A stretch of DNA of 14,567 nucleotides from CAYXXN01 sp964469055 (GTDB taxonomy: Bacteria > Acidobacteriota > Thermoanaerobaculia > Multivoradales > JAHEKO01), in NCBI GenBank assembly GCA_964469055.1, contig CAYXXN010000064.1:1-14567 (forward strand), given 5' to 3'. Position 1 is the stretch's first letter, and each line of letters opens with the position of its first letter. Below, one piece after another: positions 6,614 to 13,976 of this stretch. Below the pieces are notes generated by a model, which did not search any database, was not told where the DNA came from, and saw only the letters and a list, made by a program, of their open reading frames with translations. Made by a program: the position numbers and the translations under genes.

Positions 6614-7607
6614 GGAGACCCCGACCCGTCAAGCGGACGAAGACGTCCTCGAGGGTCGCCTGATGGGTGTGGAGCGCCTCGAGGCGAGCGCCCGCTCCGG
6701 AGAGCGCGGCGAGCAGCGCCGGCAGCGCCGTGCCGATGTCGGAGACGGTGAGCACGTGCGCCCCGTCGCGCCGCGCCACCGCCCGCACTCCCGGCAGGTC
6801 GGCCAGCGCGGGCTCGAGCCCATCGGGCGCGCCCGCCGCCAGATGCGCTTCGACGATCTGGTCGGCGCCGAGCGAGGCGACCAGGCTGCGCGGCGTGTCG
6901 AGGGCGATGATCCGACCGTGGTCCATGATCCCCACCCGATGACACAACCGCGCCGCCTCTTCCATGTAGTGGGTGGTGAGCAGAACCGTCCCCCCGCCGG
7001 CCACGAACTCCTCGACCAGCTCCCACATCTTCAGCCGCGCCTGCGGGTCGAGGCCCGTCGTCGGCTCGTCGAGGAACAACAGGTCCGGGTCGCCCACCAG
7101 CGCCGCGGCGAGGGCCAGGCGCTGCTTCTGGCCGCCCGAGAGCTTCTCGACCCGCGCGTCCCGCTTCTCCGCGAGCTCGACCAGCTCGATCACGGCCTCG
7201 ACGCTGCGACCCCGTGGGTGGAAGCTGCGGAACACGCGCAGCAGCTCGCGCACCGTGAGCTTGTCCGGGAACTCGGCCTCCTGGAGCTGCACCCCGAGCC
7301 GGCGACGCAGCTCGAAATCCCGGCCCTCGCCCCAGCGCCAGCCGAAGAGCTCGACCGACCCCGCATCGGCCGCCGTCAGGCCCTCGAGGATCTCGATCGT
7401 CGTCGTCTTGCCGGCGCCGTTGGGCCCCAGGAGACCGAAGCACTCGCCGCGCGCGACCTCGAGCGACAGACCGTCGACGGCGGTCACCTTGGGATAGCGC
7501 TTGACCAGATCGAGGCAGCGGACGGCGGGCGCGGCGGACTCGTCGGCTGCGACGTCGGGCGCGGTCGTCATGACGGGGAGCCCGAGCGACCGCTCGGGAG
7601 GCGGCAT
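6603..7607 (-). CDS. ABC transporter ATP-binding protein (ABC-2/DrrA-like exporter)
   Basis: A 334-residue nucleotide-binding subunit that powers the adjoining permease. It has Walker A GPNGAGKTT (61-69), a Q-loop near VQLQE (106-110), signature LSGGQ (156-160), Walker B LLFLDEP (176-182) and switch histidine H213 in TTHYMEEA. The C-terminal ~90 residues resemble the accessory region of DrrA/CcmA-type exporters. Start choice is uncertain. The ATG at 7607 has no Shine-Dalgarno; an in-frame ATG at 7571 would drop 12 poorly conserved residues (MPPPERSLGLPV) and still leave the whole ATPase domain. An 18-bp palindrome (7581-7598) lies between the two candidate starts. The gene diverges from the DinB-like gene across a 74-bp region rich in promoter-like elements. 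Confidence 0.93.
   Translation of the reverse strand: MPPPERSLGLPVMTTAPDVAADESAAPAVRCLDLVKRYPKVTAVDGLSLEVARGECFGLLGPNGAGKTTTIEILEGLTAADAGSVELFGWRWGEGRDFELRRRLGVQLQEAEFPDKLTVRELLRVFRSFHPRGRSVEAVIELVELAEKRDARVEKLSGGQKQRLALAAALVGDPDLLFLDEPTTGLDPQARLKMWELVEEFVAGGGTVLLTTHYMEEAARLCHRVGIMDHGRIIALDTPRSLVASLGADQIVEAHLAAGAPDGLEPALADLPGVRAVARRDGAHVLTVSDIGTALPALLAALSGAGARLEALHTHQATLEDVFVRLTGRGLREG
7581..7598. promoter_or_regulatory. 18-bp palindrome (possible operator) at the ATPase 5' end
   Basis: CCCGAGCG-AC-CGCTCGGG is a perfect 8-bp inverted repeat with a 2-nt spacer. It lies just upstream of the alternative ATG at 7571 and inside the coding frame if the ATG at 7607 is used. It could bind a dimeric repressor or form a hairpin in the leader. 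No regulator gene is nearby, and GC-rich DNA yields such symmetry by chance. Confidence 0.25.
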
Positions 7608-7637
7608 TGTCGCACAGCGGTGCCGGCGCTCGCGAGG

Positions 7638-7651
7638 TGCTAGCGTAGACT
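7638..7651 (+). promoter_or_regulatory. -10-like elements for the DinB-like gene
   Basis: TGCTAGCGT (7638-7646) overlaps TAGACT (7646-7651), giving two possible -10 hexamers 35 and 30 nt before the ATG at 7682. TGCTAGCGTAG differs at one base from the TGCTACCGTAG before the 3393 gene. On the opposite strand TACGCT (7648-7643) could serve the divergent ABC operon. No clear -35 is visible. Confidence 0.4.
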
Positions 7652-7667
7652 GTCTACTTACTCACTC

Positions 7668-7676
7668 GAGGAGGAA
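7668..7676 (+). promoter_or_regulatory. Strong Shine-Dalgarno of the DinB-like gene
   Basis: GAGGAGGAA ends 5 nt before the ATG at 7682. It is the strongest ribosome site in the window and fixes this start. It contrasts with several neighbours that have none. Confidence 0.8.
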
Positions 7677-7681
7677 TCCCG

Positions 7682-8272
7682 ATGCGCCGTCTCTCCCTGC
7701 TCACTGCTTGCCTCGCGCTCGCCGTCACGGCGGCGCCGACTCTCGGCCAGGACCCCGATCCCGACGCGGCCTGGACCGCCGCCCTGGCGGCCGACCTGCA
7801 GCGCGTCGGCGACCGGCTCGGCCAGCTCGCCGAAGCGGTTCCCGCCGACAAGTACTCGTGGCGCCCCGCCGACGGCGTGCGCACGGTTTCCGAGGTCTAC
7901 ATGCACATCGCCGGGGCCAACACGCTGTTACCGGCCGGCCTCGGCGCGGCCCCGCCCGCCGGCCTCACGATCCCCGAGAACCCGTTCGATCTCGCCACGG
8001 AGTGGGAGCGAAACGTCACCGCCAAGGACGATGTGGTGGCCAAGCTCAAGGAGTCCTTTGTCTACGCGACCCAGGCGGCGCCCACCGTCCAGGACCTGGG
8101 CGCCCAGGTCGAGCCTTTCGGCTTCCCGGCCAGTAAGCGAACCTACCTGCTGATCCTCTTGACCCACGCCCACGAGCACCTCGGCCAGTCGATCGCCTAC
8201 GCGCGCTCGATCGGCGTCACGCCGCCCTGGAGCCTGCCGCAGCCGAGCGAGGGCGAGCCGGCGGCGGAATAA
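7682..8272 (+). CDS. Exported DinB-like four-helix-bundle protein
   Basis: A 196-residue protein with a clear signal peptide (MRRLSLLTACLALAVTAAPTLG) and a strong ribosome site, so the start is secure. The mature part looks like the DinB/YfiT metal-binding four-helix bundle. Helix 1 is LAADLQRVGDRLGQLAEAV, followed by the typical KYSWRPADGVRTVSEVYMHIAGAN, where H75 is the expected first metal ligand. Near the C-terminus THAHEHLGQSIAYAR supplies H162, H164 and H166. Cytoplasmic relatives are thiol-dependent S-transferases or hydrolases, but this one is secreted or periplasmic and its activity cannot be inferred. It diverges from the ABC pair and runs convergent to the PDZ gene, separated by 33 bp holding a hairpin. 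DinB here refers to the Bacillus damage-inducible family, not DNA polymerase IV. Confidence 0.85.
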   Translation: MRRLSLLTACLALAVTAAPTLGQDPDPDAAWTAALAADLQRVGDRLGQLAEAVPADKYSWRPADGVRTVSEVYMHIAGANTLLPAGLGAAPPAGLTIPENPFDLATEWERNVTAKDDVVAKLKESFVYATQAAPTVQDLGAQVEPFGFPASKRTYLLILLTHAHEHLGQSIAYARSIGVTPPWSLPQPSEGEPAAE

Positions 8273-8283
8273 CCAGATCGCTT

Positions 8284-8303
8284 CGGCCGGGCTGGCCCGG
8301 CCG
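8284..8303. terminator. Bidirectional GC hairpin between convergent genes
   Basis: CGGCCGGG (8284-8291), loop CTGG, CCCGGCCG (8296-8303): a perfect 8-bp GC stem with a 4-nt loop, centred in the 33-bp space between two convergent stop codons. The position suits a shared terminator. Neither strand has a T-run after the stem, so it is not a textbook intrinsic terminator. Confidence 0.5.
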
Positions 8304-8305
8304 CG

Positions 8306-9001
8306 TCAGTCCTGCTCGAGGTCGAGCCCGTCGATCTCCCGGCAGTCACGCGCCTCGCCGTTGACCTCGCACACGCAGTCGCCGGCGTGGCATTCGACTG
8401 TCACCTCGCAGTCTTCGGCGCCGCAGTCGAGGTCGAGGTCGCGGTCGAGCCTCGCCCGGCAGTCCTCCTCCTCGTCGTCGCAATGCAGGAAGAGGGCGCG
8501 GGCCGGATGGCGCGGCTGCCGTCGCTCGACGGCCGCCGACAGGGTCTGGATCTTGCCGTCGCGCCACACCTCGAGATGCACGGTGGCGCCATCCTCGGCT
8601 TCGCGGATGGGCCGCGAGAGCGCCATCGGCGAATCGACGACGGCGCCGTCGACAGCCGTGATGATGTCGCCCACCTCCAGCCCGGCGCGCTCGGCGGGGC
8701 TCTCCGCCAGCACGCGGGCGACCATGACCCCGGCCTCCTCGGGAACGCCGAAGTGGACCCGCAGCGGCGCCGAGAGCGGAGTGAGCTCGACGCCCAGGAA
8801 GCCACCGCCCCAGAGTGGGATCTGGAAGGGGCCCTTGTGCACCCGCACCAGCTCGTCGCCGTCCTCGGCCTTGATGATGACGACTCGGCGATCCACCTGC
8901 CGTTCGTCGTCGGCCCCATCGTCTTCCTGCGCCCCGGCGGCCCCCACGAGGCTCAGACCGACCAGCAGAAACATCAACTGAGACCAAGTCTTCGCTCGCA
9001 T
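8306..9001 (-). CDS. Secreted PDZ-domain protein with Cys/Asp-rich C-terminal tail
   Basis: Encodes 231 residues. The start is the ATG at 9001 because a Shine-Dalgarno GAGGAGA (9013-9007) precedes it and a signal peptide follows (MRAKTWSQLMFLLVGLSLVGAAGA). The frame is open further upstream, but that stretch lacks both. Residues ~25-40 are acidic and probably disordered. A PDZ domain occupies ~67-160, with carboxylate-binding loop GFLGVEL (67-73) and the PAERAGLEVGDIITAVDG signature (102-119) seen in HtrA/DegP-type PDZ domains. No protease catalytic domain is present, so this is a stand-alone peptide-binding module. The tail (174-220) holds eight cysteines (174, 181, 193, 198, 204, 209, 211, 220) among many Asp/Glu. 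That suggests disulfide bonding or cation binding outside the cytoplasm. Function is unknown; a periplasmic adaptor or quality-control role is only a guess. Confidence 0.85.
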   Translation of the reverse strand: MRAKTWSQLMFLLVGLSLVGAAGAQEDDGADDERQVDRRVVIIKAEDGDELVRVHKGPFQIPLWGGGFLGVELTPLSAPLRVHFGVPEEAGVMVARVLAESPAERAGLEVGDIITAVDGAVVDSPMALSRPIREAEDGATVHLEVWRDGKIQTLSAAVERRQPRHPARALFLHCDDEEEDCRARLDRDLDLDCGAEDCEVTVECHAGDCVCEVNGEARDCREIDGLDLEQD

Positions 9002-9014
9002 CGTCGTCTCCTCG

Positions 9015-9069
9015 AGTTCGGCAGCGCCGAGCCTACCGGCACCGCTGCATTCCAAGTAAGAGAACGACC
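9015..9069. repeat. 55-bp direct repeat, left copy (contig-end overlap)
   Basis: This 55-bp stretch is identical to 9170-9224, and the two copies flank the N run exactly. It begins 14 nt upstream of the PDZ gene start and would contain that gene's promoter (a TAGGCT box at 9035-9030 on the minus strand). The exact length and the abutment on N suggest a k-mer overlap left by the assembler, not a biological repeat. Confidence 0.9.
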
Positions 9070-9169
9070 NNNNNNNNNNNNNNNNNNNNNNNNNNNNNNN
9101 NNNNNNNNNNNNNNNNNNNNNNNNNNNNNNNNNNNNNNNNNNNNNNNNNNNNNNNNNNNNNNNNNNNNN
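9070..9169. other. Assembly gap of exactly 100 N
   Basis: A run of exactly 100 N, the usual placeholder for a gap of unknown size, flanked by two identical 55-bp ends. The contigs probably overlap by those 55 bp, in which case no sequence is missing and the real spacing between 9001 and 9294 is about 155 bp shorter than shown. The intergenic stretch 9002-9293 otherwise holds only promoter-like elements. Confidence 0.95.
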
Positions 9170-9224
9170 AGTTCGGCAGCGCCGAGCCTACCGGCACCGC
9201 TGCATTCCAAGTAAGAGAACGACC
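9170..9224. repeat. 55-bp direct repeat, right copy (contig-end overlap)
   Basis: Identical to 9015-9069 and starting directly after the N run. Sequence continues past it without interruption towards the LpxO-like gene. See the left copy for interpretation. Confidence 0.9.
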
Positions 9225-9263
9225 GAGTAACGTTTTGGTTCCCGGGTCCGGGTCCGCTGGCGC

Positions 9264-9272
9264 TGCTAGACT
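9264..9272 (+). promoter_or_regulatory. -10-like element for the LpxO-like gene
   Basis: TGCTAGACT, an extended -10-like box whose hexamer (TAGACT, 9267-9272) ends 21 nt before the GTG at 9294. Predicted leader is about 15 nt with no Shine-Dalgarno. It belongs to the TGCTAnnnT set seen before other genes here. Confidence 0.4.
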
Positions 9273-9293
9273 CCCCGCCCCACCCACGCTTCC

Positions 9294-10229
9294 GTGACCA
9301 CCCACGAGATCCTGGTTCGCCTGGCTTCACCCAAACTGTGGCCGCTCTACGTGCTGCTGGCCTCCGCGCTGTACATCCAGCGCCGCGGCAAGGTGAAGCT
9401 CCCCTTCAGCCGGCAGATCACCGACCACTCGACCTTCATGGCGCCGTACAACGCGCTCATGTATCTGTGCTCGGCGGTGCCGACGACGCCGTTCCTCGAT
9501 CCGGCGCTCTTCCCGCAGCTCGGCAGGCTGCGGGAGCACTGGCGGACCTTCCGCGACGAGGCCCAGGCTCTCTACGCGGCGGGTGAAGTGCGGGCAGCCG
9601 ACGGTTACACAGATCTCGCCTTCAATTCCTTCTTCCGCACCGGCTGGAAGCGTTTCTACGTCAAGTGGTACGACGAGCCGCTGCCCTCGGCGCGGTCGCT
9701 TTGCCCGCGGACCGTCGCGCTTCTCGAGAGCGTGCCCGGCATCCACGCCGCGATGTTCGCCCTCATGGGGCCGAGGAGCCGGCTCCTCCTCCACCGCGAC
9801 CCGTTCGCCGGGTCGCTGCGGTACCACCTGGGCCTCGCCACACCCGGCTCGGAGCGCTGCCACATCGAGATCGACGGGACGACCTACGTGTGGCGCGACG
9901 GCGAGGACGTGCTCTTCGACGAGACATATCTCCACAGCGCCGAGAACGACACCGACGAGCCGCGCATCATCCTGTTCTGCGACGTCGAACGGCCCTTGCG
10001 CTTCGCGCCGGTGCGAGCCCTCAACCGGTTCGTCGTCCGCCGCCTGGCCAAAGCGACCGCCACCCGCAACCGCGAAGGCGATCGGCTCGGCGTCTTCAAC
10101 AAGCTCTTCGGCGGGCTCTATCAGGTGCGCGTCGTCGCCAAGCGCTTCAAGGCCTGGAACAAGACGGCGTATTACGCGCTCAAGTACGTCGGAATCGCCG
10201 GCCTCCTGTACGGGATCTTCCTGCGCTAG
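9294..10229 (+). CDS. lpxO: LpxO-like lipid A dioxygenase (aspartyl/asparaginyl beta-hydroxylase family)
   Basis: A 311-residue Fe(II)/2-oxoglutarate-dependent dioxygenase. By homology it hydroxylates the 2-position of a secondary acyl chain on lipid A, at the cytoplasmic face of the inner membrane. An N-terminal hydrophobic segment (~14-28, LWPLYVLLASALYIQ) would anchor it, and a second hydrophobic stretch lies at the extreme C-terminus. The double-stranded beta-helix core shows LLLHRDPFAGSLRYHLGL with iron ligands H167 and D169, WRDGEDVLFDETYLHSAEN with the third ligand H214, and R224 (PRIILFCDVERPL) for the 2-oxoglutarate carboxylate. These blocks match LpxO closely; a related protein hydroxylase of the AspH family is the main alternative. 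The GTG start at 9294 is just upstream of the membrane anchor but has no Shine-Dalgarno. The gene stands alone and is convergent with the second M14 peptidase. Confidence 0.87.
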   Translation: MTTHEILVRLASPKLWPLYVLLASALYIQRRGKVKLPFSRQITDHSTFMAPYNALMYLCSAVPTTPFLDPALFPQLGRLREHWRTFRDEAQALYAAGEVRAADGYTDLAFNSFFRTGWKRFYVKWYDEPLPSARSLCPRTVALLESVPGIHAAMFALMGPRSRLLLHRDPFAGSLRYHLGLATPGSERCHIEIDGTTYVWRDGEDVLFDETYLHSAENDTDEPRIILFCDVERPLRFAPVRALNRFVVRRLAKATATRNREGDRLGVFNKLFGGLYQVRVVAKRFKAWNKTAYYALKYVGIAGLLYGIFLR

Positions 10230-10234
10230 CGTGC

Positions 10235-10249
10235 CGGGCGTCGCGCCCG
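10235..10249. terminator. Weak hairpin between convergent genes
   Basis: CGGGCG-TCG-CGCCCG is a 6-bp stem with a 3-nt loop, 5 nt after the LpxO-like stop and 37 bp from the stop of the convergent peptidase gene. The position is right for a terminator, but there is no T-run and the stem is short. Confidence 0.3.
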
Positions 10250-10285
10250 AGCCGCAGGGGGCGCAGGGCAAACATGGTCGCGGTG

Positions 10286-12715
10286 TCAATTCGAGACGAC
10301 CGTGCTCCAGGCGCTCGTATCGCCGCTCTCGAAGCCGTCGGCGAACAGGGTTCCGTCGCTCGCCGCCTCGAGGCGTAGGTCGTCGAGATGCCAGCCGTCG
10401 CGCACCAGGTTGGGATCGCTCTCGAGGCGGAAGCGCAAGCGCGCTTGCGACGCGTCGTCGAGCATCGGCAGGGCGAGCTCGACGAGCTGCCAGGTGCCGT
10501 CCTGGTCCTCGCCCGTGAAGATCGCCACCCCGGTCCAGCTCGTGCCGCCGTCGGTCGAGACCTCCACGCGACCGGCGTCGAAGCCGTCCTCGAAGTCGTA
10601 GATGTGGCGGAAGGTGAGGCGAGTGCCCTCGAGATGGGTGAGATCGAAGACGGCCGAGGTCAGCGAAGTGTCGGCGTTGTTGCCGTAGCTGCCGCCCGGG
10701 CTGTCCGTCCACGAGTGGGTGGGGCTGAAGGAGGCCTCGGTCGTGATCGCCCACGGCGCCTGCGCCGTCCACCCCTGGTTCCCCGATTCGACGTCGTCGT
10801 CGAGGAGCACCGCGAGCGGCCGCAGCGCAAAGTCGACGAGTTCGTTGTCGAAGTCCGCCAGGGTCACGGTCACGGTCTGCGCCCCGTGGCCGGGCGCCGA
10901 GGCCGTCACCTCGTAGGTGTCGGAGGGAACCTGCAGCGTGTAGGCCCCGGTCGCTGGGTTGGTCGCCAGGGTGAAGGGACCGATGGTGACGGTCGCCGCC
11001 AAGGGATCCCCGGTGCCCTCGGCGGTCACCGCCCCGGTGAGCGTCGGCGAGCTGGCGGGGTCGACCACGTAGAGGAAGGCCGCCGCCGGGGCGCCGAAGG
11101 CCGGTCCCACCGGGCTCGTCGTGTCGCGTCCGCGCACGAAGAGGGCATGGCGTCCGGCGGCGAGCCCGGTCGTGTCGAGGGTCGTCTCCACGTCCTCGAT
11201 CTCCTCGTCGAAGGCACCGTCGGCGGGCGCCATGCCGATCGCGGCGCCCCCCTGCCACGGGGGCGTGTCGACATAGACCTCCGCCAGGGCGATGTCGGAG
11301 GTGGGCTCGGTTCCCGGGTCACCGGTCGTCGAGTAGCGGGTGTCGTCGAGGGTCGCCGTGACGTCGACCGGATCACCCTCGGTCACCGGCTGCGCCGACA
11401 CGGCTGGCGCGATGGCGTCCGGGCCGGAGGGCGTCACGTAGGGGGTGCGCACGTTCTTGGCGGCGTGGAGGAGTCCCTGGATCACTCCCGGCACGATGCG
11501 GGTCTCGAAGTAGGCGCACTCCTCGAAGAAGGCCGTTCCCATCTCCAGCGTGTAGCCCGGCACTCCCAGCCGGCCGTAGGCGAAGTCCTTGCTGGTGCCG
11601 TTCAGGATCCCGGTGCTGCCGAGCTCGGAGCGGTAGCCCGGGAAGAAGGCCACTTTGCGGGAGAGGGTGCGCAGCCCCTGCTCGTTCGGGGGATGGCCGC
11701 CGTCCGGCTCGAAACTCCACGGCCCGAACATCACCTCGCCGAAGCTGTGCAGGTCGATGAAGACGCCCTCGGCCGTGAGCGGCGCCGGGGTCTTCTCGTC
11801 GTCCGGCCGTTGGTCCGGGAAGAGCCCGACCATGTAGGCCTCCGAGGCCTGCACTTCGGGCTCGGAGGCGGCGCCGATGCCCGGGTAGGTCTCCGAGCAC
11901 TGACTGCCGGCAGGATCCCAGTGGAAGTCGTAGTTGCGATTGAGGTCGGCACCGCGGTTGTCGGTGTCGGGGCAGTAGTTGTTGTTCGTGTTCTTGCGCC
12001 ACAGCAGCCCCGTTTCGGCTTTCTTGCGCCCGTCGGGGTTCATCACCAGGAGGATGTGGATCTCGTGGTGATCGAGGATCCAGGTCACGTCCGGGTCCGT
12101 GCCGTAGCGCGAGACCAGGTACTCGGCGAGGAGGGTCCCGGTCTCCGTCGCGTACTCGCGGGCATGGATCGTCGAAGTGATGAACAGGGCCGGCTTGTCG
12201 GCCGCGACGAGCGAGCTCGTGAGCTTCAAGAGCCGCAGGTCGTAGCCGGGAACCGGCCCGGGGTCCACCTTCTCCCAGCTGTCCCCGATGTCGGTCCACT
12301 GCGCAAGGTCCGGGTACGCGGCGGCGATGACCGCGCCGGCGCCGAGCGTCTCCTCCACCGTCCGGTAGCACTCGAAGCCGGGGATGGCCTCGATCGAGTC
12401 GACGCCGAGCGCCAGGGCGAGCTCGAGCCGGCGCAGGACGGCGGTGCGGTCGGCGTCGACCTCGAGGACGAGGCCGAGGTCCGTCAAGAAAGCGACGTCT
12501 TCCAGGTCGTCGGCGTGGACGAGCAGGATCCCCTTCTCGGGATAGACGCCGACATGGTCGAAGCGCTCCCCGACCTTGGCGAGCGAGCGCTCGTTCCAAC
12601 CGGAGGCCCGCAGCACCCACGGCCCGGGATCGAGCGCCGTCGCGGGCTGGGCGGCGAGGGGCGCCGCAGACGCCAGCGTGGCGAGCAGGAGTGCGAAGGC
12701 AAGGCCGCGAACCAT
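10286..12715 (-). CDS. Secreted M14 zinc carboxypeptidase, multidomain, with C-terminal DGFESGDTSAW motif
   Basis: Encodes 809 residues, beginning with a signal peptide (MVRGLAFALLLATLASAAPLAA). A pro-like region (~25-115) precedes the M14 domain (~120-410). The catalytic set is complete: H184 and E187 (HAREY) and H323 (LHSFG) for zinc; N259/R260 (DLNRN) and LLWRKN for the substrate carboxylate; general base E391 in TLEMG. The C-terminal half is modular: an Ig-like module (~425-550); a CarboxypepD_reg-like beta-sandwich (~554-632, LTGAVTAEGTGDPLAATVTIG); a MAM/immune-inhibitor-A-like jelly roll (~639-785, beginning DDDVESGNQGW and containing STDGGTSWTG); and finally the motif at 793-803. It is a longer paralogue of the 3778-5535 product. 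It lies 15 bp downstream of the sugar dehydrogenase gene and is probably co-transcribed with it. GGGGA ahead of the ATG is a fair ribosome site. Confidence 0.93.
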   Translation of the reverse strand: MVRGLAFALLLATLASAAPLAAQPATALDPGPWVLRASGWNERSLAKVGERFDHVGVYPEKGILLVHADDLEDVAFLTDLGLVLEVDADRTAVLRRLELALALGVDSIEAIPGFECYRTVEETLGAGAVIAAAYPDLAQWTDIGDSWEKVDPGPVPGYDLRLLKLTSSLVAADKPALFITSTIHAREYATETGTLLAEYLVSRYGTDPDVTWILDHHEIHILLVMNPDGRKKAETGLLWRKNTNNNYCPDTDNRGADLNRNYDFHWDPAGSQCSETYPGIGAASEPEVQASEAYMVGLFPDQRPDDEKTPAPLTAEGVFIDLHSFGEVMFGPWSFEPDGGHPPNEQGLRTLSRKVAFFPGYRSELGSTGILNGTSKDFAYGRLGVPGYTLEMGTAFFEECAYFETRIVPGVIQGLLHAAKNVRTPYVTPSGPDAIAPAVSAQPVTEGDPVDVTATLDDTRYSTTGDPGTEPTSDIALAEVYVDTPPWQGGAAIGMAPADGAFDEEIEDVETTLDTTGLAAGRHALFVRGRDTTSPVGPAFGAPAAAFLYVVDPASSPTLTGAVTAEGTGDPLAATVTIGPFTLATNPATGAYTLQVPSDTYEVTASAPGHGAQTVTVTLADFDNELVDFALRPLAVLLDDDVESGNQGWTAQAPWAITTEASFSPTHSWTDSPGGSYGNNADTSLTSAVFDLTHLEGTRLTFRHIYDFEDGFDAGRVEVSTDGGTSWTGVAIFTGEDQDGTWQLVELALPMLDDASQARLRFRLESDPNLVRDGWHLDDLRLEAASDGTLFADGFESGDTSAWSTVVSN
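10307..10339 (-). other. C-terminal DGFESGDTSAW motif of the second M14 peptidase
   Basis: Encodes residues 793-803 (DGFESGDTSAW), again six residues from the C-terminus, preceded by Phe-x as in the first peptidase (FQ versus FA) and followed by Ser-Thr-Val-Val-Ser-Asn. It resembles the start of the jelly-roll domain in the same protein (VESGNQGWT, 642-650), which offers a possible origin. Confidence 0.6.
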
Positions 12716-12730
12716 GCGGGTCCCCGCAGT

Positions 12731-13903
<1,173 letters not shown>

Positions 13904-13913
13904 GGCGCGGATC

Positions 13914-13976
13914 CTAGCCGGGCGCCTCGGCCAGGGCCAGCAGCCCAGGAGGCCGACGCCTCGATCGCCCGGCTAG
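13914..13976 (-). repeat. Long GC inverted repeat between the B3/B4 and sugar dehydrogenase genes
   Basis: CTAGCCGGGCG (13914-13924) and CGCCCGGCTAG (13966-13976) are perfect 11-bp inverted arms with a 41-nt spacer. A further 6-bp stem (13927-13932 with 13951-13956) can form inside. On the minus strand the first arm contains the TAG stop of the B3/B4 gene. The last arm overlaps GGCTAGGAT (13919-13911), a -10-like box ending 7 nt from the ATG at 13903. It could end transcription of the upstream gene, act as an operator, or both. There is no T-run. Confidence 0.5.

Noticed and set aside
9002..9055. Upstream extension of the PDZ protein to an ATG at 9055
   Set aside because: It adds 18 residues before a well-formed signal peptide and runs through the likely promoter; the Shine-Dalgarno supports 9001.
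9015..9224. The paired 55-bp repeat as an attachment site, insertion duplication or CRISPR-like repeat
   Set aside because: The copies end exactly at a 100-N run, there is no mobile gene nearby, and 55 bp is a typical assembler k-mer length.
9241..9256. Short tandem GGGTCC-like repeat upstream of the LpxO-like gene
   Set aside because: Only about two and a half units; expected by chance in this GC-rich intergenic DNA.
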